This document shows positions 10,333 through 20,663 of a stretch of 64,000 bases of DNA, one piece after another. Source of the DNA: Thinopyrum elongatum. Taxonomy: Eukaryota > Streptophyta > Magnoliopsida > Poales > Poaceae. A program made the position numbers and the translations under genes. The stretch is taken from positions 759,937-823,936 of the forward strand of contig JAAAXO010000338.1 in the NCBI GenBank assembly GCA_011799875.1. Direction: 5' to 3'. Under the pieces are notes generated by a model. It saw nothing but the letters and a program-made list of their open reading frames with translations. It was not told where the DNA came from and ran no database searches. The number at the start of each line of letters is the position of its first letter. Positions within the stretch are counted from its first letter, which is position 1.

Positions 10333-11504
10333 TCCTCCCCTTCTTGAAATGAAGTCGTCCTCGACGGAAGCTCATCTTCCTCACCCAAATAAGGCTTCAG
10401 ATCTGCAATGTTAAAAGTGGGACTAACCCCAAAATCTGCAGGCAGCTCAAGTTTATATGCATTATCATTTATTTTCTCTAACACCTTAAAAGGACCATCA
10501 GCACGTGGCATTAGCTTTGATTTGCGCAAATCAGGAAATCTATCCTTACGCAAATGTAACCAAACAAGATCTCCAGGTGCAAACACAACATGTTTTCTAC
10601 CCTTTTCTCCAGCAAGTTTATATTTAGCATTCATACGCTCAATGTTCTCCTTAGTTAACTCATGCATTTTTAAGATCAATTCAGCACGTTGTTTAGCATC
10701 AAAATTAACCTTCTCCGAAGATGGAAGAGGCAACAAATCAATTGGTGCACGAGGAAGGAAACCATACACAATTTCAAAAGGACACATCTTAGTAGTAGAA
10801 TGCAATGAACGATTATAAGCAAATTCAATATGAGGCAGGCATTCTTCCCACATTTTCTTGTTATTCTTCAAAACAGCCCTAAGCATAGTAGACAATGTTC
10901 TATTGACTACTTCAGTTTGTCCATTAGTTTGGGGGTGACATATAGTACTAAAAAGCAGTTTAGTCCCCAACTTAGCCCATAAACATCTCCAAAAGTGGCT
11001 AAGAAATTTAGTATCACGATCTGAAACAATAGTATTTGGCACACCATGCAAGCGTATAATTTCACGAAAGAACAAATCAGCAACATTAACAGCATCATCG
11101 CTTTTATGACATGGTATAAAGTGTGCCATTTTCGAGAACCTATCCACGACAACAAATATGCTATCCCTCCCCTTCTTTGTTCGAGGTAAACCTAAAACAA
11201 AGTCCATAGATATATCCTCCCAAGGAACACAAGGTACAGGCAAAGGCATATATAAACCATGAGGATTGAGTCGTGACTTAGCTTTTTGACATGTAGTGCA
11301 GCGAGCAACAAAACGCTCAACATCCCGTCTCATCTTTGGCCAAAAGAAATGTGTAGCAAGTATATCCTCCGTCTTCTTCACGCCAAAGTGTCCCATTAAT
11401 CCTCCTCCATGCGCCTCCTGCAACAACAAAAGACGAACAGAGCTAGCTGGAATGCATAGCTTGTTAGCACGAAACACAAATCCATCGTTAAGGACGAACT
11501 TGTT
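10026..11504 (-). pseudogene. Integrase fragment plus LTR-encoded C-terminus
   Basis: Open from an LTR junction at 11504 to TAA at 10026-10028, with no start codon of its own. In order it holds the HHCC zinc-binding domain ([21 protein letters not shown]), the catalytic core with all three acidic residues ([22 protein letters not shown]), the GPY/F-type module (ADGPFKVLE) and the frame running through the polypurine tract into U3 to end in TLKPP. Everything upstream of the linker before the zinc domain is missing. A non-catalytic Asp-to-Asn change (TNGQTE for TDGQTE) and Ile for Thr before CHPQT distinguish it from other copies. It reads as an uninterrupted but promoter-less remnant. Confidence 0.88.
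10333..10343 (-). other. Polypurine tract
   Basis: GAAGGGGAGGA on the minus strand, directly before the LTR start. Priming site for plus-strand DNA, and also coding (EGED) in the pol frame. Confidence 0.85.
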
Positions 11505-12426
11505 TGATAGAGGCGAGGGTGTCCCGATCTTTCGATGAGATGATAGCTATCGTTTTTGGTGGAGTAGACTTTGACGATCCGACTACGAACGTGCGAGGAC
11601 GTCGCGCCTTAGCAATCGCTAAACCAACTCCGAGAGGTTATTGACCACGCCGGAGCACAATCAACCTGACCACGAGGGTCTATCTCCTGCAAGCAAACGA
11701 AGAACAAGCAAGAAACTAAGATTTGCAATCTGGATATTACGAATATAAGATGAAAGCTTTATTGATCAAGGTGGGGTTCTGTGACGTCTTGGTCTGGTCG
11801 TTGAACACAAACGAAGTACGCGAAGTTGCAGCTATGGCGAACTTTTAATCTAAACAAAACCCAAAGTCTAAACGGTGCCCTAAGGGCTGTATATATGGAG
11901 GAAGAGGGGGGGATTTCGTGGCCCTTGAAGGAGGGGTCCGAAACCAACCCTATCTCTTGTTTCCCCACACATACGGACTCTAAAAATAGCCTATACTCAA
12001 GTATTTCGAAATTACATGGGCCTGGCCCAATAATAAGGTGACGCAGCACCTATAATAGCCTCTGGACGAAATTTATGAAGTGGCATCTTGTATATTTCGT
12101 CCAAGGCTTCCTGCACTCCTTATGGTGGCTTCAAAGTCCTGAAATCATCACTTGTAACTCCGTTCTTGTTACCCTTGCGCATGCCATCATCTCCATGCTT
12201 GAACTTGCTCCAAGGTTCCTCTTTCTTGTCCAAGCTAGGCCCTTCATTTGTAAGCAAAACAAATGTATCCAATTTAGGCAGCATCATATTCTCATGAACT
12301 TTAGAATCATTACCAAGAAACGAAAGTACCTGATAATTTAATTGGCATGCGCGAGCTCTAGTAATTGGTCCAGTATGTATAGAAGCAGGGGCTGTGGGTG
12401 TAACACTGGTATTGATGTCCTCATCA
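11505..12426 (-). repeat. Complete family A LTR, 922 bp
   Basis: U5 end is joined to sense integrase-linker sequence (AACAAGTTCGTC) at 11504. U3 end is joined in frame to gag at 12427. Shares rare variants (TATTACG, GGCATGCGCG, AACACTGG) with 61610-62531, its inverted near-copy. Confidence 0.95.
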
Positions 12427-13082
12427 GCAGCAGCAACACGTCGTTCCTCGGGATATTGTAAACATGTAAAACGTTGTTCAGTTTCTAACTCCCAAGTAAG
12501 ATATATATCAGGAACATATCTACCCTCGAATGGTGGAATATTCAATTTTAATTTAGGAAGATGGTCATGATCTCGTACCTGAAGTGGTGGTGCAGACCTA
12601 CCATTGCGATTATTTGCATGTGGACGACCTGGTGCTGGTGGTTGCACGTAGTTATGATTTTGATCAACCTCATCCTCATAATCGCCCGCGTAATCATCCT
12701 CCTCCTCGGCACCAGCAGCAGCAGGAGCAGGAGCCAAAGAAGCATCAACAGTAGGTACAGCAGCACCAGAAGTTTGGCCATCCTCAAGAGGAACACGCTT
12801 CGCTCGTCCGAACTGATTTGGAAGGGGGCGTTGTTGTTGTCGTTGCAGAGGTGCGACAGGTGCAGCCGGTGGTGGTTGGGGAAGACGCGTGAGCAATTCA
12901 TTAAACTTGTTATCCAGCTTTGTCTCGAACGACTTCTCCATGCCATCTATCTTCTCCATGGCCTCTTCAAATCTGTTTAGCACATCTCCCACCTGGCCAC
13001 TCATGATTTGCTGAAATTTATCATGCAACTCCTTGTTCGTCATGTTCTCCCAGTCAATCTCGTCGGCTTGTGATCCTGCCAT
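12120..13082 (-). CDS. Short gag fragment fused to LTR tail
   Basis: ATG at 13082 ([10 protein letters not shown]). The frame covers about 218 codons: the N-terminal charged and proline-rich region and only the first part of the capsid domain, stopping after the ERRVAAA motif at 12427. It continues without a break into the LTR start and ends at 12120 in TLKPP. The knuckle and all enzymes are absent. The same gag/LTR junction occurs at 61609/61610 on the plus strand, so this derivative was copied after it formed. The two copies differ by at least two substitutions (one changes QQI to QQM). Confidence 0.82.
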   Translation of the reverse strand: MAGSQADEIDWENMTNKELHDKFQQIMSGQVGDVLNRFEEAMEKIDGMEKSFETKLDNKFNELLTRLPQPPPAAPVAPLQRQQQRPLPNQFGRAKRVPLEDGQTSGAAVPTVDASLAPAPAAAGAEEEDDYAGDYEDEVDQNHNYVQPPAPGRPHANNRNGRSAPPLQVRDHDHLPKLKLNIPPFEGRYVPDIYLTWELETEQRFTCLQYPEERRVAAADEDINTSVTPTAPASIHTGPITRARACQLNYQVLSFLGNDSKVHENMMLPKLDTFVLLTNEGPSLDKKEEPWSKFKHGDDGMRKGNKNGVTSDDFRTLKPP

Positions 13083-14207
13083 GGTTAGCAGCAATAGAAA
13101 CACACAAGAATATGATCCTACAGACTACTAGAAAGTGGTGGTGGTGTGGTGTCACAAATCCGTCAAGCAAATCTCAAATTCTTACCAGTTCTTACCCAGC
13201 AGCAGGTGGTGATCGGCAACCTTTGTAGTCAAAACTCTCAGAGCTTGGACAGAGCGATTGCCAGGTGGTGTCAAACACACGATGTAGATGTATGTCGAGC
13301 TGGGAAGGCTTATGATATGGTAGCAAAAAGGGTCAGCAATAATCAATTCAGAGATGCAATGTTGAATAAACTCTCAACGACGGTACTGTGCTGGTCCTAG
13401 GCTAGACCGTGCTAGAGACGCGAGCCTAGAACACTAACAAAAATCACGGCGCTGCACGTAAACAAGGGAGGAGCACACTCTGAATTTTTTTCTTTTTTTT
13501 TTTGCACTTTTTTTTCCTCTTTTTTTTTTGCTCCGCAACAATTTTTTTTTCGAAAAAGTCTACAAATGATCTAAAAACTGCCTAGCCAGAATTTTCCAGA
13601 CTTAGTTTTTTTTTTGAAACTGGAACTATTTTTCTTCTGCGGGTAGCACGAAAATTGGGGAATCCGACTTGTTCACGACTCGTAGTATTGCGTGATCTGG
13701 AACTCTAAAATAAAGGAATAAATACTGGACTCGGACTAGGACTGGTGGCAGAGATGAATCTGGTGGAACTCGGACTGGTGATGGTATATGACGGTAGTAT
13801 ATGTGGGCTCGGATTGGTGGTGGTATATGGACTCGGATCGGTGGTGGTATATGGACTCGGATCGGTGGTGGTATATGGACTCAGAGAAATAGCAGATAAG
13901 CTGTGGTGGTATATGGTAGGGGCGATGATGATGGTGCGGCGGCGGCGTGACAACTTGTGAACAGAACTCAAAACTCTAAAGAACTAGACGCTAAGACCAG
14001 CAACTTGACACGACGATGCAACCGCAAATTCAACAAAGCAAAAACCCTAAAAAGATTATGCAAACGCTCAGATTGGTTCGGATATGATGTACTAACCCAA
14101 AAAAATTTTTTTGGCTTTTTCCTGGACTGTAGGTATGAAGAACAGACTCGATCTAAACTACGAAAAACTGTAAATCTCACCGAGCAACCTGGGAATCTGA
14201 TACCACT
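13083..14207 (-). other. Family A leader, full length
   Basis: Contains the conserved block (about 13165-13430), T-rich tracts on the plus strand (about 13485-13610), the 24-bp repeats (about 13801-13881) and the primer-binding site. Confidence 0.85.
14194..14205 (-). other. Primer-binding site, initiator tRNA-Met type
   Basis: TGGTATCAGATT on the minus strand, two bases from the LTR end. Confidence 0.85.
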
Positions 14208-14727
14208 TGATAGAGGCGAGGGTGTCCCAATCTTTCGATGAGATGATATCTATCGTTTTTGGTGGAGTAGACTTTGACGATCCGACTACGAACGTGCGAG
14301 GACGTCGCGCCTTAGCAATCGCTAAACCAACTCCGAGAGGTTATTGACCACGCCGGAGCACAATCAACCTGACCCCGAGGGTCTATCTCCTGCAAGCAAA
14401 CGAAGAACAAGCAAGAAACTAAGATTTGCAATCTGGATATTGCGAATATAAGATGAAAGCTTTATTGATCGAGGTGGGGTTCTGTGACGTCTTGGTCTGG
14501 TTGTTGAACACAAACGAAGTACGCGAAGTTGCAGCTATGGCGAACTTTTAATCTAAACAAAACCCAAAGTCTAAACGGTGCCCTAAGGGCTGTATATATG
14601 GAGGAAGAGGAGGGGATTTCGTGGCCCTTGAAGGAGGGGTCCGAAACCAACCCTATCTCTTGTTTCCCCACACATACGGACTCTAAAAATAGCCTATACT
14701 CAAGTATTTCGAAATTACATGGGCCTG
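14208..14727 (-). repeat. Family A LTR, 5' truncated (R-U5 plus about 160 bp of U3)
   Basis: The U3 breaks off at CAGGCCCATG, where the U5 end of the next LTR (14728) is attached. This is an LTR terminus joined inside another LTR in the same orientation. Confidence 0.9.
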
Positions 14728-15639
14728 TGATAGAGGCGGGGGTGTCCCGATCTTTCGATGAGATGGTAACTATCGATTTGGTGGAGCCGACTTTGACGAT
14801 CCGACTACAAACGTGCACGACGTTGCGCCTTAGCAATCGCTAAACCAATCTTCTGAGGTTACTGACGATGCTGGAAGCACGATCAGCCTGACCACGAAGG
14901 TCTATTCCTGCACGCAATCGAAGAACAAGCAAGAATATGATAATGCAATCTGAATATTGCGAATATAGATGAAGTATTGATAATGATGGGGATCCGAAAG
15001 CGGTCTTGGTCTGGTCGTTGGACACAAACGAAGTACACGAAGTTGCAATGGCTAACTTTTAACTAAACAAATCCCAAAGTCTAAACGGTGCCCTAAGGGC
15101 TGTATATATGGAGGAAGAGGAGGGGATTTCGTGGCCCTTGAAGGAGGGGTCCGAAACCAACCCTATCTCTTGTTTCCCCACACATACGGACTCTAAAAAC
15201 AGCCTATACTCAAGTATTTCGAAATTACATGGGCCTGGCCCAATAATATGGTGACGCAGCACCTATAATAGCCTCTGGACGAAATTTATGAAGTGACATC
15301 TTGTATATTTCGTCCAAGGCTTCCTGCACTCATTATGGTGGCTTCAAAGTCCTGAAATCATCACTTGTAACTCCGTTCTTGTTCCCCTTGTGCATGCCAT
15401 CATCTCCATGCTTGAACTTGCTCCAAGGTTCCTCTTTCTTGTCCAAGCTAGGCCCTTCATTTGTAAGCAAAACAAATGTATCCAATTTAGGCAGCATCAT
15501 ATTCTCATGAACTTTAGAATCATTACCAAGAAACGAAAGTACCTGATATTTTAATTGGCGTGCGCGAGCTCTAGTAATTGGTCCAGTATGTATAAAAGCA
15601 GGGGCTGTGGGTGTAACAATGGTATTGATGTCCTCATCA
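14728..15639 (-). repeat. Hybrid LTR U3A/R-U5B, 912 bp
   Basis: 3' LTR of the minimal element 14728-17236. U3 end joined to the A-rich part of a leader. Differs from its partner at 16325-17236 by a few substitutions (for example TAATATGG versus TAATAAGG). Confidence 0.93.
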
Positions 15640-16324
15640 TCTTTTTTTCTTTTTTTTTTTGCACTTTTTTTTTTGCTCCGCAACAATTTTTTTTCGAAAA
15701 AGTCTACAAATGGTCTAAAAACTGCCTAGCCAGAATTTTCCAGACTTAGTTTTTTTTTTTTGAAACTGGAACTATTTTTCTTCTACGGGTAGCACGAAAA
15801 TTGGGGAATCCGACTTGTTCACGACTCGCAGTATCGCGTGATCTGGAACTCTAAAATAAAGGAATAAATACTGGACTCGGACTAGGACTGGTGGCAGAGA
15901 TGAATATGGTGGAACTCGGACTGGTGATGGTATATGACGGTAGTATATGTGGACTCGGATTGGTGGTGGTATATGGACTCGGATCGGGGGTGGTATATGG
16001 ACTCAGAGAAATAGCAGATAAGCTGTGGTGGTATATGGTAGGGGCGATGATGATGGTGCGGCGGCGGCGTGACAACTTGTGAACAGAACTCGAAACTCTA
16101 AAGAACTAGACGCTAAGACCAGCAACTTGACACGACGATGCAACCGCAAATTCAACAAAGCAAAAACCCTAAAAAGATTATGCAAAGGCTCAGATTGGTT
16201 CGGATATGATGAACTAACCCTAATTTTTTTTTGTGGCTTTTTTTTTGGACAATACGTAAGAAAATAAATCTAATCTAGGGAAAACTGGAAATTCTCACCG
16301 AGCAACCTGAAAACTGATACCACT
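15640..16324 (-). other. Chimeric leader: B start, A remainder
   Basis: The roughly 100 bp next to the primer-binding site (about 16225-16324) are family B (GAAAATAAATCTAATCTAGGG). The rest is family A with a shortened 24-bp repeat array. It ends in the A-rich tract, where the LTR begins. The A/B switch lies in the run of T's near 16222-16236. Confidence 0.8.
16311..16322 (-). other. Primer-binding site, family B variant
   Basis: TGGTATCAGTTT on the minus strand. Confidence 0.8.
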
Positions 16325-17236
16325 TGATAGAGGCGAGGGTGTCCCGATCTTTCGATGAGATGGTAACTATCGATTTGGTGGAGCCGACTTTGACGATCCG
16401 ACTACAAACGTGCACGACGGTGCGCCTTAGCAATCGCTAAACCAATCTCCTGAGGTTACTGACGATGCTGGAAGCACGATCAACCTGACCACGAAGGTCT
16501 ATTCCTGCACGCAATCGAAGAACAAGCAAGAATATGATAATGCAATCTGAATATTGCGAATATAGATGAAGTATTGATAATGGTGGGGATCCGAAAGCGG
16601 TCTTGGTCTGGTCGTTGGACACAAACGAAGTACACGAAGTTGCAATGGCTAACTTTTAACTAAACAAATCCCAAAGTCTAAACGGTGCCCTAAGGGCTGT
16701 ATATATGGAGGAAGAGGAGGGGATTTCGTGGCCCTTGAAGGAGGGGTCCGAAACCAACCCTATCTGTTGTTTCCCCACACATACGGACTCTAAAAACAGC
16801 CTATACTCAAGTATTTCGAAATTACATGGGCCTGGCCCAATAATAAGGTGACGCAGCACCTATAATAGCCTCTGGACGAAATTTATGAAGTGACATCTTG
16901 TATATTTCGTCCAAGGCTTCCTGCACTCATTATGGTGGCTTCAAAGTCCTGAAATCATCACTTGTAACTCCGTTCTTGTTCCCCTTGTGCATGCCATCAT
17001 CTCCATGCTTGAACTTGCTCCAAGGTTCCTCTTTCTTGTCCAAGCTAGGCCCTTCATTTGTAAGCAAAACAAATGTATCCAATTTAGGCAGCATCATATT
17101 CTCATGAACTTTAGAATCATTACCAAGAAACGAAAGTACCTGATATTTTAATTGGCGTGCGCGAGCTCTAGTAATTGGTCCAGTATGTATAGAAGCAGGG
17201 GTTGTGGGTGTAACAATGGTATTGATGTCCTCATCA
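16325..17236 (-). repeat. Hybrid LTR U3A/R-U5B, 912 bp
   Basis: 5' LTR of the minimal element. Its U3 end is joined to a 70-bp gag scrap, out of the gag reading frame. Confidence 0.93.
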
Positions 17237-17306
17237 GGCACCAGCAGCAGCAGGAGCAGGAGCCAAAGAAGCATCAACAGTAGGTACAGCAGCACCAGAA
17301 GTTTGG
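17237..17306 (-). pseudogene. 70-bp gag scrap between two outward-facing LTRs
   Basis: Antisense copy of the Ala/Pro-rich part of family A gag (matches about 12707-12776). LTR starts abut it on both sides, one reading left and one reading right. Confidence 0.85.
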
Positions 17307-18277
17307 TGATGAGGACATGACTACCTTGGATACGACCAAAAATATTGCATACATATATATTTGTGAGGTGATTTCTAATGCAAACTATGCAATAATTTAT
17401 TTATGTCATCCAAGACAAAAATACTTCACAAACTTTTGTGCCATGTCTAATTGCAGGTGTATGGGACATTTGTACAATCCACATATGAACATAAGGGAAA
17501 AAGAGAAGTTTATGTGCTGTTCAAAAAGTCCTTTCACGTCACTTTTGGGCCAAGAGAAGATAGAGTCCAAGTCTCTCACGTTCTGGATTCAGATTCGGAC
17601 TGCACAGACATACCTGACTCAAAACGCCAAGAACTTTTTCATACGGACTCCGAATTGGGTGATTCTTTTTTTGTTGGAAAGTAGATTTCGTGCTCTTTCC
17701 AACCCAATTGGATTCACCTTAAAATTCGTCCGGAGTGTTGAGTTATCAATGAAACAATCTGATGCTGCAGCAGAATCCGAGTCAAACTATAAGTCCAAAG
17801 GTGTTGCATCACCTCCACTTGGGCCCATGAGCCTTGTACGACCTAGGGTTAGTTTTAGGCTGCCTTGGGACGTCCTCCCACCTCCTTGGCCGCCACCCCT
17901 TACTCCTATATAAGTAGATCCATCTAGTAGCTTTTTCCTTGGGATTTGTTTAGTTAAAAGTTAGCCATTGCAACTTCGTGTACTTTGTTTGTGTCCAACG
18001 ACCAGACCAAGACCGCTTTCGGATCCCCACCTTTATCAATACTTCATCTATATTCGCAATATTCAGATTGCATTATCATATTCTTGCTTGTTCTTCGATT
18101 GCGTGCAGGAATAGACCTTCGTGGTCAGGCTGATCGTGCTTTCAGCATCGCCAGTAACCTCGGGAGATTGGTTTAGCGATTGCCAAGGCGCAACGTCGTG
18201 CACGTTTGTAGTCGGATCGTCAAAGTCGACTCCACCAAATCGATAGCTATCATCTCATCGAAAGATCGGGACACCCC
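17307..18277 (+). repeat. Family B LTR (U3B/R-U5B), last about 11 bp missing
   Basis: The only LTR in the window with both halves from family B. It starts TGATGAGGACATGACTACC; TATATAAG at about 17908-17915. Expected full length from the other combinations is 982 bp. It breaks off in the terminal C-rich stretch and joins antisense B internal sequence in a CCTCC-rich overlap. U3 is open for about 198 codons (17317-17913). Confidence 0.88.
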
Positions 18278-19714
18278 CTCCTCCACTTCTTGAAAACAAA
18301 GCCGTCCTCGGCGTTGCTTAATCTGAAATGTGGCTAACAAAAGAGACAAGGTGTACATGTTGTATATGTATATGTCATCCATTTTTACTTCCCTTGATTT
18401 TTGCACATATGACACATGTATACATGAGTAACTTTCATAGTTCATAAAATGTAAAGCCAAAATATTATCACAAGTATTAGAAGACATGAAAATATTGCAA
18501 CTCAATTTGCACATATAAGTGAAGCTCTTATTCATATCAAAGGATTGACAATGTTCATCATTAAACCATCCCAACATTGGTGAATAAACCTTACTTGCAT
18601 CAAATTTACATGCTACAACATGCTTAAATAAGCAAACATGCAATAAGTCATTTGAGACAAAATCATCACAAAGATTAGAGGTCATATCAAAATGATTAAA
18701 CATTGTTTCTTTTGCATCAACAGTTAATTCATTGGGTGCACTCAAAATTGTTGGTATTTCAGTTGTTTGATCACATGATGCATTCATGACAGTAACACAA
18801 TCCTCTAAAATAGGTGACGTGCCCAAATCAATAGGTAACTCAACACATGATGTATTCAAGTTAACTAGGCATGCATTATTCTCATGTGAAAGTGGAAAAT
18901 ATGTATCTTTGTCATTACCTCTTATGATCAACTCAGATGATGTAGGCACTCTCGGTGGTGATGTGTCACATGGTGGAGATGATGTAGTCATCGCAACAAC
19001 AGATGTGGTTGTCATAGTACGCCTAGTAGTTGAAGAAACATCTATATCAACACTTGGAATGTGCACCGTGCGCTTGTTCTCCTTGTGGGCAACACGTCGT
19101 TTTATTTCCTGTTCAGCTTTGCAAGCAAGATGAAACAAATGGTCCATAGGATAACACTCTTCATGAATTAGTATCTCTTGAATATCACGGTTTAATCCTC
19201 CCCAAAATCTATCCATAAAATCTTCTTCACTTTCTTCTAAAAATGAGTGCAACAATGTAGTTTGTAAATCATCATAATATTTTGTTACCGTGTCAGCGCC
19301 TTGTTTTAAATGTTGTAATTTTTTAATCATGCCACGAGTATAATAAACATCAACGAATCTATCTCTCATGACAAGTTTTAAATCATCCCAAGTAGTAGGT
19401 AAAAAATCAGAGTTTAACCGACAATATTCACTCCACCAAACTAAAGAAAAGCTACTGAAAGTACTAGCCGCAGCTTGAAATTTTCCACGCTCATCAAAAT
19501 TATGGGAAGCAAATATAGCATTTATTTCGTACTCCCATTCAATATATAAATCAGGTCTAAAACGACCAATAAATGGTGGCATGAAGACATTAACCTGATT
19601 ATGTGCATTCTGATGTTGTTGCTCCTCTTGTGACGGTTGTTGTGTTTTCTTAGGTGGTGGCAAATCTCCCACGATCGATGAAGCCCAAGAACTAACAACT
19701 CCGGAACCTGCCAT
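18173..19714 (-). CDS. Family B gag-like ORF (capsid plus unknown region)
   Basis: ATG at 19714 (MAGSGVVSSWASS). Residues about 40-215 form a gag capsid domain, diverged from family A but with matching landmarks ([40 protein letters not shown]). After that come about 270 residues I do not recognise, Ser/Thr-rich first, then containing ACKFDASKVYSPMLGWFNDEH and a Tyr-rich segment (DDIYIYNMYT). No CCHC knuckle, protease, RT or integrase motif is visible. The element-specific frame ends with CFQE at the polypurine tract; the last residues, to 18173, are antisense LTR. Several substitutions separate it from the copy at 49426-51426. Confidence 0.75.
   Translation of the reverse strand: MAGSGVVSSWASSIVGDLPPPKKTQQPSQEEQQHQNAHNQVNVFMPPFIGRFRPDLYIEWEYEINAIFASHNFDERGKFQAAASTFSSFSLVWWSEYCRLNSDFLPTTWDDLKLVMRDRFVDVYYTRGMIKKLQHLKQGADTVTKYYDDLQTTLLHSFLEESEEDFMDRFWGGLNRDIQEILIHEECYPMDHLFHLACKAEQEIKRRVAHKENKRTVHIPSVDIDVSSTTRRTMTTTSVVAMTTSSPPCDTSPPRVPTSSELIIRGNDKDTYFPLSHENNACLVNLNTSCVELPIDLGTSPILEDCVTVMNASCDQTTEIPTILSAPNELTVDAKETMFNHFDMTSNLCDDFVSNDLLHVCLFKHVVACKFDASKVYSPMLGWFNDEHCQSFDMNKSFTYMCKLSCNIFMSSNTCDNILALHFMNYESYSCIHVSYVQKSREVKMDDIYIYNMYTLSLLLATFQIKQRRGRLCFQEVEEGVSRSFDEMIAIDLVESTLTIRLQTCTTLRLGNR
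18278..18293 (-). other. Family B 3' terminus with damaged polypurine tract
   Basis: Plus-strand CCTCCACTTC replaces the usual CCTCCCCTTC, and an inverted LTR lies where the 3' LTR start should be. Confidence 0.6.
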
Positions 19715-20663
19715 AGTTGGTAGAAAACAAGAAACAAAATCCAAGAATAATGTTCTTATGAACTACTAGGATGTGGTGGTAAAACACTCACAGTGTAGCA
19801 AATATCAATATCTTACAAGTTCTTACCATGCAGCAGGTGGTGACAGGCAACCAGCGGTGTCAAATAACTCCGAAGATTGAGTAAAACGATTGCCAGGAGA
19901 ACGTACGTATACACGGTGTAGAAATATGTGGAGCTTGGAAGGCTTAAATATTTGGTAGCAAAAGATTAGCAATAATCAATTCAGAGATGCAATGTTGAAT
20001 AAATGCTCAACGACGGTACTGTGCTGGTCCTAGGCTAGACCGGACTAGAGACGCGAGCCTAGAACACTAATGAGGTCACGGAGTAGCACAACTAGCATCA
20101 ATAAAGGATATGAAGTAGCTCTGGACAGCAAAATATAAGTGAAGATCACAATGGCAGTAAAGATAATGATGAGAAATAACTACCAAGTAGCATATACCAA
20201 TAATTCTCTCTCCAACTTTATTCTATAAAAGTTTGTGCCAATTTTATGATAATTTTTCTCAAGAATGGCACTAACTCAAGCTTTCAAATGCAAAAAGAAT
20301 CACTCAATTCCGAGTTGATATGAGGAGTCAAAAAATTCTAAAACTGGCCTGAAAAACTGGAACAAGCTGTGTTCACGAACTTCGGAGGGCAAAAAGACCT
20401 ATTTAGAAGCCGATTTTGAGGTGTCAAATATTGAACTAGCTTCTGCAACTATTTAGATGCGGCTCGTCGCTAGCTTTAATTTGAGTACTCACGGAGCCAA
20501 AACAGACTTTGTATGAAAAAGATATACCTGTTTTACTGAACATTGCACAAAACAGATTCCAATCCGAAATCAGCTACGAGATTGAGTCTAGATAGATCCG
20601 AATTTTGTTTTTTTTTTTCTTCGCTTTTTTTTTCTCACACTTTGTTTCTGCTCTGATACCACT
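19715..20663 (-). other. Family B leader, shortened near the primer-binding site
   Basis: Conserved block about 19800-20065. Then B-specific sequence runs to a T-rich tract (20608-20650) that leads almost at once into the primer-binding site. The usual roughly 300 bp between tract and primer site (present at 9030-9400) are missing. Confidence 0.8.
20650..20661 (-). other. Primer-binding site with extended tRNA match
   Basis: TGGTATCAGAGC on the minus strand: twelve bases complementary to plant initiator tRNA-Met, longer than in the other copies. Confidence 0.8.

Larger units (their letters stand above)
14728..17236 (-). mobile_element. Minimal LTR-leader-LTR element
   Basis: Two 912-bp LTRs of the same hybrid type enclose only 685 bp of leader. 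There is no gag, pol or polypurine tract. Flanks GCCTG (left) and GGCAC (right) are not a target-site duplication, so it is not a clean insertion. It resembles a non-coding element that would need all proteins supplied from elsewhere. Confidence 0.8.
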
